A DNA stretch of 64,000 nt, taken from Trichormus sp. M33_DOE_039 (GTDB taxonomy: Bacteria > Cyanobacteriota > Cyanobacteriia > Cyanobacteriales > Nostocaceae). The stretch spans positions 1-64,000 of the forward strand of contig DVDT01000003.1 of NCBI GenBank assembly GCA_015296085.1, written 5' to 3'. Position numbers and translations under genes: made by a program. Shown here piece after piece: positions 53,442 to 63,900 of the stretch. Within the stretch, counting starts at the first letter, position 1; the number at the start of each line of letters is the position of its first letter. The notes beneath the pieces are model-generated. The model made no database searches. It was given only the letters and a program-made list of their open reading frames with translations, and was not told the origin of the DNA.

Positions 53442-53585
53442 AATGGAATCTCTGTACTAAGGTTTAGATCCTTATAAGTCAGAGTACCCACCACTACATG
53501 AAAAATTAAAAATCGTACAAGAAAAATTTGTGAAAGGGAGTCTATAGTCACCCTGATCTCCCCAATCGCCAAGCCAATCCCTATC

Positions 53586-53741
53586 CTCACAGGTGTAGGT
53601 TTTTTACGCTTTGCCTATAAGACACTGTTTTAGGGTGTAAGGGTATAGGGGTTTAGGGGTGTATGGGTAGATGAAAATATGATTCTGTCGTTGGTTTGAT
53701 AGTCATCACTCATTGCTCTATTAAAAACCTATACCTGTCAG
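53586..53741 (-). mobile_element. MITE copy 3 (156 bp, inverted)
   Basis: Relative to copies 1 and 2 this one is reversed: CTCACAGGTGTAGGTTTTTT begins it and AAAAACCTATACCTGTCAG ends it, with the same internal blocks. The words CAATCCCTATCC flank both sides (53572-53583 and 53742-53753), which might be a target duplication or may only reflect the surrounding CCCTATCC-type repeats. It lies between the TPR gene and queA. Confidence 0.85.
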
Positions 53742-53747
53742 CAATCC

Positions 53748-54890
53748 CTATCCCCCATTCCCCACAACCATTTTCGCTTCTGGCAAAATCAACATGGCAT
53801 CACCAAAGGAATAGAAACGATATTGAGATTCGATCGCCTCTTGGTAGATGTTCAATAACCGTTGTCTACCAATCAACGCGCTGACTAACATCAGCAAGCT
53901 AGAACGGGGGAGGTGAAAGTTAGTAATCAGACCTTCCACGATTCGCCATTGGTAGCCCGGATAAATAAATAAGTTTGTCTTGCCACAGAAAGGCTGTAAA
54001 TTTCCAGAAGCAGCGGCTGCACCTTCTAGGGCGCGGACTACTGTCGTTCCTACAGCAATAATGCGACCCCCGTTTTGTTTGGTGGCGCGAATTTGTTCTA
54101 CTGTATCTGCGGGAACTTCAATCCATTCTTCGTGCATTTGGTGGCTAGCGACATCTTCTACTTCCACAGGGCGAAAAGTTCCCACCCCAACGTGCAGCGT
54201 AATAAAGGCTTGCTTGATACCGCGATCGCCTAACTTAGCAATTAATTCTGGAGTAAAGTGTAACCCAGCCGTCGGAGCTGCGATCGCTCCTGGTTGTTGG
54301 GCATAAACAGTTTGATATTGTTCGTCTGCTGCTTGAGATGCAGTAATGTAAGGTGGAAGTGGGATTTCTCCAAATTTATCTAAAATTTGTACTAAAGTTT
54401 GATTATCTGGGATGTCGAATTGCAATAATCTGCCGCCAGTATCTTTGTCAGTTTCTAGAACGGTAGCAGTGAGCGGGGAACTAGGGAGTGAAGAACTTGG
54501 TTCAAAAAAGATTTTACTGCCTTTTTTAAAGCGTTTTCCGGGCTTAACTAGGGCTAACCAACAGTTATGTTGGCGTTCTTCTAGAAGCAGAATTTCCACT
54601 TCTGCGCCAGTTGATTTTCGCCCATACAGTCGTGCTGGAATGACTTTGGTATTGTTCATAATTAACAAATCTCCAGGGCGTAGGAGATCTGGCAAATCAC
54701 GAAAAATGTGTTGTAATGGTGCTGTTGTGCTACCTGTAGTCTGAGAATTGATCACCAACAAACGAGAACTATCTCTAGGAACAGCTGGATTTTGTGCAAT
54801 CAGTTCTGGAGGGAGTTCATAATCATACCCAGCTAATGAACAATCTAAATTTGTATCTTGATTTGTATCGTTTGTTCCTTGATTAGACAT
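53748..54890 (-). CDS. queA: tRNA preQ1(34) S-adenosylmethionine ribosyltransferase-isomerase
   Basis: QueA makes epoxyqueuosine at tRNA position 34. The 380-residue protein shows the family segments: [91 protein letters not shown] and [17 protein letters not shown]. It ends near AKMVVGNG. Length is normal with a ~10-residue insert ([11 protein letters not shown]). MITE copy 3 sits 6 bp beyond the stop. Confidence 0.96.
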   Translation of the reverse strand: MSNQGTNDTNQDTNLDCSLAGYDYELPPELIAQNPAVPRDSSRLLVINSQTTGSTTAPLQHIFRDLPDLLRPGDLLIMNNTKVIPARLYGRKSTGAEVEILLLEERQHNCWLALVKPGKRFKKGSKIFFEPSSSLPSSPLTATVLETDKDTGGRLLQFDIPDNQTLVQILDKFGEIPLPPYITASQAADEQYQTVYAQQPGAIAAPTAGLHFTPELIAKLGDRGIKQAFITLHVGVGTFRPVEVEDVASHQMHEEWIEVPADTVEQIRATKQNGGRIIAVGTTVVRALEGAAAASGNLQPFCGKTNLFIYPGYQWRIVEGLITNFHLPRSSLLMLVSALIGRQRLLNIYQEAIESQYRFYSFGDAMLILPEAKMVVGNGG

Positions 54891-55192
54891 TTGATTGTGA
54901 TTAACTTGTAATACTTACTGCTCGTTTGCAATTTCTCTCGTCTAACAAGAGTGATGAGTGCTTAGTCAAGAATCAAGAGTCAACAGTCATGAGGTTGACC
55001 CTTGTCTCCCAATGCCCTATTCCCTATTCCCCATTCCCTTGCCTAGACTACAAGACTTGGTGACAGATACACAACAAAATCGAAATTGGGTAAAACTCCC
55101 CATGCCAAAACGGGGGCTTTTACCCTACCGGGAATATAGGGAATTTAAGAAGATAAATATGTAGGATTGGCTTTGATCCAAAAGCAACCATC
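54891..55192. other. gap upstream of conserved hypothetical gene
   Basis: About 300 bp with short CCCTATTCCC-type repeats at 55010-55040 and a CGGGGGCTTTTACC tract near 55110. I see no gene. It carries the promoters of queA (minus) and the plus-strand gene. Confidence 0.5.
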
Positions 55193-55582
55193 ATGGAATA
55201 CTTGTATTATCTGGCAAACGCCAGCTTGACTCTTAGAGTTGTTCAACACTTGCATGCTAGACCTAGAATCCCTGTTTCATTCGTCACCGTGATTCATCAA
55301 ATAGATGGTTGGGTGGTTAGGATCAAACTAAAAGAGCAAATTTCGCCCCAAGAGGATGGTGATATTCGAGCTTTTCTCAGTGAATTAGGGATTAGCTATG
55401 AGCCACCAATGCGGGTACAAATGGCACTTTGGAGTTTAGAAGCTGGGCAATGCCCTGTAGATGTGATGCGCCGCTATCAAGTCGCGATCGTTTCGCATGG
55501 TAGCCCCGAACGAGAGGAAATTGAGGCTTTCCGGCAACAGTTCGTCCGAGGGTTGGGTTACTGTCCAGAAACTCTGGCGTAA
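55193..55582 (+). CDS. conserved cyanobacterial-type hypothetical protein
   Basis: The 129-residue protein has an N-terminal LYYLANASLTLRVVQHLHARPRIPVSF, strands GWVVRIKLKEQ, and a C-terminal helix-rich half (EREEIEAFRQQFVRGLGYCPETLA). The composition is that of a folded soluble protein, and codon use fits its neighbours. No family or catalytic motif is recognised. It stands alone between divergent queA and a convergent YraN gene. Confidence 0.75.
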   Translation: MEYLYYLANASLTLRVVQHLHARPRIPVSFVTVIHQIDGWVVRIKLKEQISPQEDGDIRAFLSELGISYEPPMRVQMALWSLEAGQCPVDVMRRYQVAIVSHGSPEREEIEAFRQQFVRGLGYCPETLA

Positions 55583-55769
55583 AACCCTATGTATCTAAGG
55601 CTGTTACATAAAATCTGGTAATTGGTCGTTAGGTGATAGAGATATTTCATCCATAACCAATTACCAATCATACGAATTTTAGATTTTAGATTTCGGATTA
55701 AAAACCTTTGGTTACAGACTCTTCCCACAGTTTGAAACAAGGCTACCTATCCCAATTTGATATTACCTC

Positions 55770-56252
55770 TCATCCATCAATCACATCAAAAGCAGCCGGA
55801 ATATATTCTTGTAACTGAAATTGGTAGCCTGCAACTGATGAGATCGCTAAAGCTGGTTGAGCATCTTGGGAATTAATATGTTGTGGTAAGATTGGCTGAT
55901 AACTGACGATCGCCACATCAAATTGACAAGAGTAATTTGTCTTTTCAGGATATTTCGCTAAAAATACCCCAGCAGTGCGGCTGATTTTTGCCTGTTTTTT
56001 AGGGTTTATGGCACTTCTGCCCCAGTTATCCCAATTACCAACACTACGAGTTTTCACTTCTATAAAGGCCAGTGTTGAATCTGGACAGTCTTCTGTTGTC
56101 CCAGGATATTGAGCGATAATGTCAATCTCTCCCCAGCGACAAGAGAAGCGACGTTGTAAAATTAACCAACCTGTAGATTGTAACCATTGAGTTACAAGTT
56201 CTTCTCCTAGGTCGCCGATATCGAGATAATGTGATGGAGGAGGATTCACCAT
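55770..56252 (-). CDS. YraN/UPF0102 family nuclease-like protein
   Basis: The 160-residue protein has the UPF0102 pattern: DLGEELVTQWLQSTGWLILQRRFSCRWGEIDIIAQ, then FIEVKTRS. The GEIDII and EVK residues form the PD-(D/E)XK-type site of Holliday-junction-resolvase-like folds. A ~12-residue insert (GTTEDCPDST) separates the two motifs. Function is unproven. It is divergent from the pentapeptide gene with only 15 bp between starts. Confidence 0.9.
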   Translation of the reverse strand: MVNPPPSHYLDIGDLGEELVTQWLQSTGWLILQRRFSCRWGEIDIIAQYPGTTEDCPDSTLAFIEVKTRSVGNWDNWGRSAINPKKQAKISRTAGVFLAKYPEKTNYSCQFDVAIVSYQPILPQHINSQDAQPALAISSVAGYQFQLQEYIPAAFDVIDG

Positions 56253-56267
56253 TGGCTAAGAATAGTT

Positions 56268-56867
56268 ATGAATTCTAAGTTAAGTGATGGGCTACGCCCC
56301 GTCAGAGGCGATCGCAGATTAGCTTTTATACCCAATTTATTCAGTACTTGCTACGAGTTTAAGTGCCAAAAATATCATCAAATTTTGGCTAGTATACTCA
56401 GTTTATTGCTATGGGGAGTAGTGGGCATCACGACAATTGCCGGTTTTTCTCCTCCAGCTCTAGCATTGGAGTACAACAAAGAAATTTTAATAGAGGCTGA
56501 TTTTTCTGGGCGTGATTTAACAGACTCTAGTTTTACCAAAGCAAATCTGCGCCAAAGTAACTTTAGTAACTCCAATTTGCGGGGTGTGAGTTTCTTTGCT
56601 GCTAATTTAGAGTCGGCGAATATGCAAGGAGCAGACCTGACCAATGCTACCCTAGATTCTGCGCGTCTCATCAAAACTGATTTGACAAATGCAGTTTTGG
56701 AAGGTGCATTTGCAGCTAATGCCAAATTTGACGGTGCAATTATTGACGGAGCAGATTTTACTGATGTGCTGTTGCGTTCAGATGAGCAAAGAAAACTGTG
56801 CAAAGTAGCACAAGGGACTAACCCAACTACTGGACGTGATACGCGGGATACTTTGTATTGTCCTTAG
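56268..56867 (+). CDS. exported pentapeptide-repeat protein
   Basis: The 199-residue protein has a hydrophobic export signal near residues 41-64 (ILASILSLLLWGVVGITTIAGFSPPALAL). It is followed by about 15 pentapeptide units of the A(D/N)LXX type (ADFSGRDLTDSSFTKANLRQSNFSNSNLRG and so on), forming a right-handed beta helix. A C-terminal CKVAQGTNPTTGRDTRDTLYC with two cysteines resembles thylakoid-lumen pentapeptide proteins. The first ~15 codons lie within a dispersed repeat shared with the TPR gene, and no other ATG lies before the signal. Confidence 0.88.
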   Translation: MNSKLSDGLRPVRGDRRLAFIPNLFSTCYEFKCQKYHQILASILSLLLWGVVGITTIAGFSPPALALEYNKEILIEADFSGRDLTDSSFTKANLRQSNFSNSNLRGVSFFAANLESANMQGADLTNATLDSARLIKTDLTNAVLEGAFAANAKFDGAIIDGADFTDVLLRSDEQRKLCKVAQGTNPTTGRDTRDTLYCP

Positions 56868-56896
56868 CTTGAAAGGGTCTGGGGCTGAGAGATATA

Positions 56897-56935
56897 GTTC
56901 ACCGACTTCACCCTTGAAGGGTGAGGTCGGTGAAC
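56897..56935. terminator. bidirectional terminator hairpin
   Basis: Arms GTTCACCGAC and GTCGGTGAAC enclose an inner TCACCCT/AGGGTGA stem with a 4-base loop. It lies between the convergent pentapeptide and SPFH genes. Confidence 0.8.
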
Positions 56936-56947
56936 TGTCACCTACAA

Positions 56948-59038
56948 TTAATCTTTTGGTATATCCACCAAAATTTGGCTAGTACCATTGGTTGGTGATG
57001 TTTGAGATGCTACTGGTTGTGGGTATATAGGTGTGACTTCACCATTTTTATTGGATTGATTCCATAAAATCATGGATAGTAACCCATCAACTAAACCGTT
57101 GGTGCTACCATTGCTGCCCCCAACTAGGATATCGGGAATTAAGCGGACATTGCGATCGCCAATAATCTGCATGAGTTGCATGGCTGTATAACCTTGTGTT
57201 CCCAAGGCTTCTACACCAGTGCGGTAAGTTTCAGCTTTGGCGTTACCTGTGGCGCGAATCCCTTCTGCTTCTGCGATCGCCCGTAGTTTTGTAGACTCTG
57301 CTTCCCCATTCGCTTGTTTAATGTGCGCTTGAGCTTTTAGTTCAGCAATCTGCACGCTTTGCTCTGATTTCACCATTTCTTGTTGAATATCAGCCAAAGC
57401 GGTCTCCCGCACGAGTTGTTGTCGTTGGGTTTGTGCCATTTGCTGCACTTCGTAAGTTTTGCGTTCTTCTTCGGCAATTTTCCGATCTGTTTGAGTCTGC
57501 ATCAAAGATGCTGGTGGCTGAATATCCCCAATTAGAGTATCAATTGCTTGCACATCATAAGCTCGCAAAGCCGCTTTGATATACTCTGATGCTTCAACTT
57601 GCCTTTCACTCCGAGCGTTTAAGAAATCTAGTACAGTGTAATCTTGCGCTGAGTTGCGGAAATAATTACCAATACTTGGTTCTAGAACGTTATCAACCAA
57701 GTTTTGCATTGCACCGACGCGGGAAATTACTTTTGGTGCATCTAACGCGCCGACGTGGATGATTTGCGAAACTTCTAAATCAAAGGCGAAACCGTCTTTA
57801 GAACGTACTGTTAAAGATTCTAAATTTGCATCGTATTTGTGCCTTTCTGTCCGTCCCGACCAGTTTAATACTATGTTAGTAGTCGGCACTAATTCTACTT
57901 TCATAATCCGGGTGTTAATGGGGTGTTTGCCTGGATACAAAGGTTCAACCCACACACCTTTATGCCCAGGATTTACTAAGTTACCGTGGGTAAAAGCTGC
58001 ACCACTGACATCTTCTTGAGCTTTACCGACGAAAGAAATCACCACACCTACATAACCGATGGGAATTTCTGTCATTGGTACTTGCTCAACGTTGACAAAC
58101 CAGGGGTTGAGATTCCAAGAACCAGAAAGCAGAATTTGTTCTTGTAAACCTCTGCGCCCACCACCATCTAAGAATTTCTGCCCGTTTTGGAAGTTATCAT
58201 GCCCTGCAATTACTGCACCAGCAATTTCACCGACGGTAATCGGCATCCCATCTAAGGTAGTGATGATGCCCACTTTATCCGATGCCACAGTATACACACG
58301 TAACTGTTCGGGAGTCATATCGTGAGCAGTGGCGTTGGCAGCCATAATTACTTTAAATAGGGCAGTGTTGATCCTGTATGTACCAGCCGTGATAAATCCC
58401 ATTTGTCGCCCTTTTTCACCCCCTTGGGTGAGGAATTTACGAGCATCCTGGAAATTATCGCAGTTAACTATTTTACCTAGAATTCTTTCTGGTGGAATCG
58501 ATTCACCATCAGCAGCGACGATAACTGCTATTTCACCTTGAGGGACAACAACAACTGCCTCTTTACGTACTGAGTATTGCCAAGGCCAATAGCCCCAATG
58601 CCAGCCAGGTGCTAAGGTGTCTACTTGTAAGCCGGCTTCACCATTCAGGGCAATTAGCTGTCCTGCTGGTAGTCCCCGTCCAGAGATGGCGAATTTTTTA
58701 ACAACGATACCAACTTCACGTTCGCCAATAACTACTAAACCACCAAAGAACAGAGGAACAAAGATAACTAAACCGCCAACCAAGATAACGGGGACAAGCA
58801 CAAAAGGATCAACTGCAGCTGTTTGATATTGTGTGCTGCTGACTTGTAATTGGGTAATAGTTGGCTGAGTCTGCTCTAGTGTAATTGGTGTATTTTCTGG
58901 GAAAGTCGATGTTTTAAGGTTATTAGCTTCAGCAGAGTTAATACTACTAGCTAATGCCAAAGAAGCTATGAATGTAGTTGCAAAACAAGCTAATTTATTT
59001 TTTTTAGTCTTACCAAGGAAAGATGAAAAAGTTTTCAT
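56948..59038 (-). CDS. SPFH/flotillin-like protein with internal duplication
   Basis: The product of ~696 residues has a signal-like N-terminus (LACFATTFIASLALASSINSAEA), a membrane span near residues 85-108, and SPFH-type beta regions. A long Ala/Glu/Gln coiled coil follows (TDRKIAEEERKTYEVQQMAQTQRQQLVRETALADIQQEMVKSEQ), as in flotillins. Two related segments (NCDNFQDARKFLTQGGEKGRQMGF and GHDNFQNGQKFLDGGGRRGLQEQI) show an internal duplication of the early beta region. I chose the ATG at 59038, with GAAGGG upstream; the longest frame uses a TTG at 59059. It is likely a membrane scaffold. Confidence 0.88.
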   Translation of the reverse strand: MKTFSSFLGKTKKNKLACFATTFIASLALASSINSAEANNLKTSTFPENTPITLEQTQPTITQLQVSSTQYQTAAVDPFVLVPVILVGGLVIFVPLFFGGLVVIGEREVGIVVKKFAISGRGLPAGQLIALNGEAGLQVDTLAPGWHWGYWPWQYSVRKEAVVVVPQGEIAVIVAADGESIPPERILGKIVNCDNFQDARKFLTQGGEKGRQMGFITAGTYRINTALFKVIMAANATAHDMTPEQLRVYTVASDKVGIITTLDGMPITVGEIAGAVIAGHDNFQNGQKFLDGGGRRGLQEQILLSGSWNLNPWFVNVEQVPMTEIPIGYVGVVISFVGKAQEDVSGAAFTHGNLVNPGHKGVWVEPLYPGKHPINTRIMKVELVPTTNIVLNWSGRTERHKYDANLESLTVRSKDGFAFDLEVSQIIHVGALDAPKVISRVGAMQNLVDNVLEPSIGNYFRNSAQDYTVLDFLNARSERQVEASEYIKAALRAYDVQAIDTLIGDIQPPASLMQTQTDRKIAEEERKTYEVQQMAQTQRQQLVRETALADIQQEMVKSEQSVQIAELKAQAHIKQANGEAESTKLRAIAEAEGIRATGNAKAETYRTGVEALGTQGYTAMQLMQIIGDRNVRLIPDILVGGSNGSTNGLVDGLLSMILWNQSNKNGEVTPIYPQPVASQTSPTNGTSQILVDIPKD

Positions 59039-59435
59039 AATTTGCGCCCTTCTGGGCAACTAATTATCTAAAGTATCACTTCACTTGGAAGGGCTAGGTT
59101 TTCTTAAACTTAGTGTAATTTTTTAGCTTTGTGCCTATTGAAACTATCAGTTTTGCGTACAAGAAACGGGGATTATCAAACCAAAGGTATAGAACTGAGA
59201 AGCAGGACTATATGGAAGCAACGCCTGATTCGCTAAAATTCTGGGATTAATTCCGAGAAAACCGGGAAAATTACGGCAAAGGAGGGTAAAAAATTTTATT
59301 GTGTTAATTAGAGGTTTTCAGGGCAGCAAAATCAACTGGTGCGGTTTGGTAAAAATAACTATTCTGTTTAAAAATGCCAAAAAGCTTCTTTAATAAGCTT
59401 TCCTGCCTCCTGCTTTCACCAGATTAACAGGACTT
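59039..59435. other. divergent gap between SPFH gene and ATPase gene
   Basis: No gene or strong repeat is seen in these ~400 bp. A GGCAAAGGAGGG stretch lies at 59274-59285, too far upstream to serve the ATPase start. Promoters of both genes should be here. Confidence 0.5.
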
Positions 59436-60788
59436 ATGGCTATAGATTTGCGGGAATTCTTTAAAGCGACAGACCCTAGCCGGACTCTGTTTATTCAAAA
59501 TAGCTCAGATAGTAAGTATTATATTGATTTCTCATCGGTGCGCGGTGGGGATATTATTCAAACGCTCAAGAAAAAAATTACCTTTTTTCAGCCAGATGAA
59601 CCTACCTGCACCTTATTTACTGGACATATTGGCTGTGGGAAATCTACGGAACTGATTAGACTACAGGCAGAGTTAGAAAGTTTAGGCTTTCATGTGGTGT
59701 ATTTTGAGTCTACCGACGACTTAGAAATCACTGATGTCGGTATTGCGGATGTGCTGCTGGCGATCGCTCGCCGCATTAGTCAAAGTCTCGATAAAATTGT
59801 CCTGGAGGATACTAACAAGTTTAATGCTCTGCTGCAAGGTGCATTGCAGTTGCTCAACACCGAGGTGACGGGAGTTAAAGCGAAAGTTCCTGGGGTGGGT
59901 GATGTCGGTTTCAGTGCAGAAAAAGAAAAACTATCGCTGTCTGTAGGTATTGGCGAAATTACAACTAAGATTAAAAGTGATCCGAGACTGCGGGAGAAAA
60001 TCAATCAGTATCTTGCACCGCAGAAAATTCAGCTATTAGAAGCCATCAATCAAGAATTATTGCAGCCGGCGATCGCAAAACTCAAACAGCACGGTAAACA
60101 GGGATTGGTGGTGATTGTCGATAATCTCGACCGCATAGATAATAGTCCCAAGCCTTGGGGAAGACCACAACAGGAATATTTATTTGTAGACCAAGGTGAA
60201 TATCTCACCAAGCTAAATTGTCATGTAGTCTACACTATGCCCCTGTCGCTGAAGTTTTCCAATGATTACGCTACACTCACCCAGCGATTTCACGACGACC
60301 CCAAAGTATTGCCGATGGTGTCTGTACAATATCCTGATGGGAGTATCCATCAAGAGGGGATGGGGTTAATGCAGCAGATGGTTTTAGCCAGAGCCTTTCC
60401 CGACTTAGAAGCAGCAGCACGCCTAGAAAAGATTACCGAGATTTTTGATAGTGTTAGCACCCTAGAGCGTTTATGTATTATGAGTGGTGGTCATGTGCGG
60501 GACTTGCTCAGGCTCTTGAATAGCTGGATTATGGAAGAAATGTCACTTCCCCTGAACCGTAACACTTTAGAGCAAGTCATACGTTCTCGCCGTAATGAAA
60601 TGATGTTGCCAATTTCTAAGTCAGAATGGCAATTACTAAGGGATGTCAAGCAGACGAAAAAAGTCAGTGATGACGACGGATATCAAAAATTAATCCGTAG
60701 CCGCTTTGTCTTTGAATATCGAGAAAGCGGCGAGTCGTGGTTTGATGTCAATCCCATCTTGGCTGAAGCGAGGGAGTTGAATGGTTAG
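59436..60788 (+). CDS. P-loop AAA/STAND-like ATPase
   Basis: The 450-residue protein has Walker A GHIGCGKST near residue 65 and Walker B GLVVIVDNLDRI near residue 228. After that come a sensor-like YTMPLSLKFSND and a C-terminal helical part (MSGGHVRDLLRLLNSWIMEE). The LDRI box and GGHVRDLLRL segment are typical of STAND/AAA regulators of the KAP- or Orc-like type. It is followed after 165 bp by the giant STAND gene on the same strand, and the pairing suggests a two-gene system. No effector domain is visible in this protein. Confidence 0.85.
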   Translation: MAIDLREFFKATDPSRTLFIQNSSDSKYYIDFSSVRGGDIIQTLKKKITFFQPDEPTCTLFTGHIGCGKSTELIRLQAELESLGFHVVYFESTDDLEITDVGIADVLLAIARRISQSLDKIVLEDTNKFNALLQGALQLLNTEVTGVKAKVPGVGDVGFSAEKEKLSLSVGIGEITTKIKSDPRLREKINQYLAPQKIQLLEAINQELLQPAIAKLKQHGKQGLVVIVDNLDRIDNSPKPWGRPQQEYLFVDQGEYLTKLNCHVVYTMPLSLKFSNDYATLTQRFHDDPKVLPMVSVQYPDGSIHQEGMGLMQQMVLARAFPDLEAAARLEKITEIFDSVSTLERLCIMSGGHVRDLLRLLNSWIMEEMSLPLNRNTLEQVIRSRRNEMMLPISKSEWQLLRDVKQTKKVSDDDGYQKLIRSRFVFEYRESGESWFDVNPILAEARELNG

Positions 60789-60931
60789 GGGTGTAGGGGT
60801 ATAAGGGTGTAAGGGTGTAAGGGTGTAGGTTGGGTTGACGTAAGGAAACCCAACACTTTGATTTATATTGAGTTGATGACACAAACCTAAGAATCTAAAT
60901 TTATGTTGGGTTAAGCGTAGCGCAACCCAAC
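60785..60931. repeat. octamer repeat and GTTGGGTT hairpins
   Basis: AAGGGTGT-type octamers run from 60785 to 60828. Two hairpins built on GTTGGGTT / AACCCAAC follow (60829-60854 and 60905-60931). All are of dispersed cyanobacterial types and fill the gap between the ATPase and the STAND gene. Confidence 0.85.
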
Positions 60932-60953
60932 CTACTAGCTACGAGTTAGCTTT

Positions 60954-63900
60954 ATGAGTGAAAATCAATCAGAGGATGATGTATTAAATAGCGATCGCTC
61001 TGTTGCACAATTAGCTTGGGCGATTGAAAATAGCGTGGGACAGTTCAAGCTGATTTTGGCACGGTGTAATTATAGTAAATTGCGCGATCGCTTGCTTACA
61101 AGATTGCAGGAAATCTGCCAAGTTGAAATTCAGGTTTTAGTAGTCCAGCAGTCTCACAGAACTCTGTTCACAGCCATTCACGAAACATTTGGGGAAAATA
61201 TCTCTGGCTGTGTGATGGTAGTCGGCTTGGAAAGTGTGCAGAACTTATCGCAGATGTTAACTTCTGCTAATCAGGTCAGGGAAGAATTTCGTAAACACTT
61301 TAATTTCCCTTTGATAGTGTGGATTGATGATGTAATTTATCAACAATTCATGCAAATTGCCCCAGATTTAGAAAGTTGGGCAATTACTAAAAGCTTTGAA
61401 ATTAACAGCCAAGAATTAACAGATTTTATTATCGCCACTGCTAATCAATGGTTAAATAATCAACTTAACTTAAATTTTTATGACTATCTGAAACTAGAAA
61501 CTGAATTATCAGTTGCACAAAAAGAATTAATAAGCGATTCTCTCGACCCTTCACAAGAAAACCCCTCTCCAAACCTCTCCCCTAAAAGGAGAGAGGCTTA
61601 TCTTATTCCCCCTTCCCTCGTAGGGAAGGGGGTTAGGGGGTTAGGTCAATCCCTTAATTTAGAAATTAATGCCCTTATAGAATCCCTATTAGGTTTAACC
61701 AAGCAAATCAACAATAAAAAAGATGCCGCTATCCAGCATTATCACACAGCATTAACCCTATGGCAGCAAAGCAATAACCTAGAATGGCAGATAAAAATCC
61801 TGGGTGAGAAGGCCTTTTGTGCATATCTCGAAGCAATTAAACAACAAGATAAAAAACATCCAACTTGGCAGGCGACACAGCAATATATTGACGAGTATAT
61901 TAAACTAAGCACTCAAATTAACCGCCCAGATATCATTGCTAATTCTCTTAATAAACTTGGTGATATTCTTCAGGAATTAAGACTTTGGCAACAATTAAAA
62001 ATCTTTGCTCAACAAGCTCTATCTATTCATACAACAAACAACCAACAAAGAGAATCAGCTAGAGATTATGGTTTTTTAGCTGAGGTAGCTTTAGCTGAAA
62101 AAGACTGGAAACAAGCAATATATTTAGTTAAACAAGCATTAGGAATTATCCCGGCAATTCCTAGTGAGTCTTTAGATCCTAGATTGACAAAATCTGTACA
62201 AACTTACGACTTAAATTTATATAAATTTATCTTGAGTCGCGCTCAATATCATTTGGGTAACACTCAAGATGCAATTCGTAACTTAGAAACTGCCAAAGAT
62301 GGGGCAAATCCCCAAGAAGATGTCAGACTCTATATTAATATTCTCAATCAGTTACAGCAATTTTATTTTGAACAGAAACAATATCTCAAAGCTTACAACA
62401 TTAAACAGCAACGACGCTCTATAGAACAACAATTTGGCTTACGGGCTTTTGTTGGCGCAGGGAGATTAGAAGCTAGTAGACAAACATTTGTAGAGACGTT
62501 ACATACAACATCAAATATATCCCCAGAAATTTCTGCCTCTGGTCGTCAATTAGATGTAGAAAGATTACTCGAACGCCTCAACAATGATGATTATAAATTG
62601 ATAGTTATTCATGGTCAGTCTGGAGTTGGTAAAAGTTCCCTTGTTAACGCGGGTTTAGTTCCCGCCTTGCAACAACAATCAATCCGTGGCAAAGATAATC
62701 TAATCATTGTTATGCGCGTTTATACCAACTGGGTGGAGGAGTTGGGACGGTTGTTGGGATTGGGGACTAGGGATTGGGGATTGGGGACTGGGGATGTTGA
62801 TAGTTCAAGTTCAGAAGCTCAAACTTCAGCCTTAGAACAGGAAAGTTCTCACTTAGAACAGGAACATTCCTACTTAGAACAGGAACATTCTTACTTAGAA
62901 CCCGAACATTCTTACTTAGAACAGGAACGTTCTCATTTAGAACCCGAAAGTTCTCACTTAGAACAAGAACGTTCTCATTTAGAACCCGAACACTCTCACT
63001 TAGAACAAGAACATTCTCACTTAGAACAAGAACACTCTCACTCAAACCCCCCTCTTTCCCCTACACCCCCACACCCTTACACCCCTACACCCCTACTTCC
63101 TCACTTAGAACAAGAACACCCTCACTCAAACCCCCCTCTTTCCCCTACACCCCCACACCCTTACACCCCTACACCCCTACTTCCCTCTTCCCTCCTCAAC
63201 TCATTGCGCGAACAAGAACAACGCAACCTCCGCACAGTGCTAGTTTTTGATCAATTTGAAGAATTTTTCTTTGTTTACACTGAACCAGCACAACGTCAGC
63301 AGTTCTTTGAGTTTCTGGGGTCATATCTAGAGGTGCTGTCAGCGAAAGTTATCTTATCCTTGCGGGTTGATTACATTCATTACTTGCTGGAATGTAATGA
63401 TTTGCCTAACTTTAAGATTATTGGTAATGACATTCTCAGTAATAACGTACTTTACAAGTTGGGGAATTTCTCCCCCGACGATACGAAGTCGCTGATTCAG
63501 CGTTTAACTGCAAATACTAGCTTTCGCTTAGAACCTGATTTAGTTGATGCACTGGTAAACGACTTAGCTGGAGAGTTGGGTGAAGTGCGTCCCATTGAGT
63601 TGCAAGTGGTGGGGGCGCAATTGCAAATTGAGAATATCACTACCTTAGAAAAATATCGGCAGTTCGGCACTAAACAAGACTTGGTGCAGCATTATTTAAA
63701 TGAAGTTATTCATGACTGCGGGGAAGAACATCAGCAGTTGGCGGAATTTGTGCTGTTTTTGCTGACTGATGAACAAGGGACGCGTCCTTTAAAGACTCGC
63801 GTGGAGTTAGAACGGGATTTGCAGCAATATTTTTCGCTTAGTGATGTTGAATCTGGGGAGATCCCCCCAACCCCCCTTAAAAAGGGGGGCAATACAATCA

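Noticed and set aside
62767-63045. Minus-strand 92-codon frame with SENVLVL repeats
   Set aside because: It is the antisense of the heptad repeats inside the STAND gene, whose sense frame includes conserved Walker motifs.
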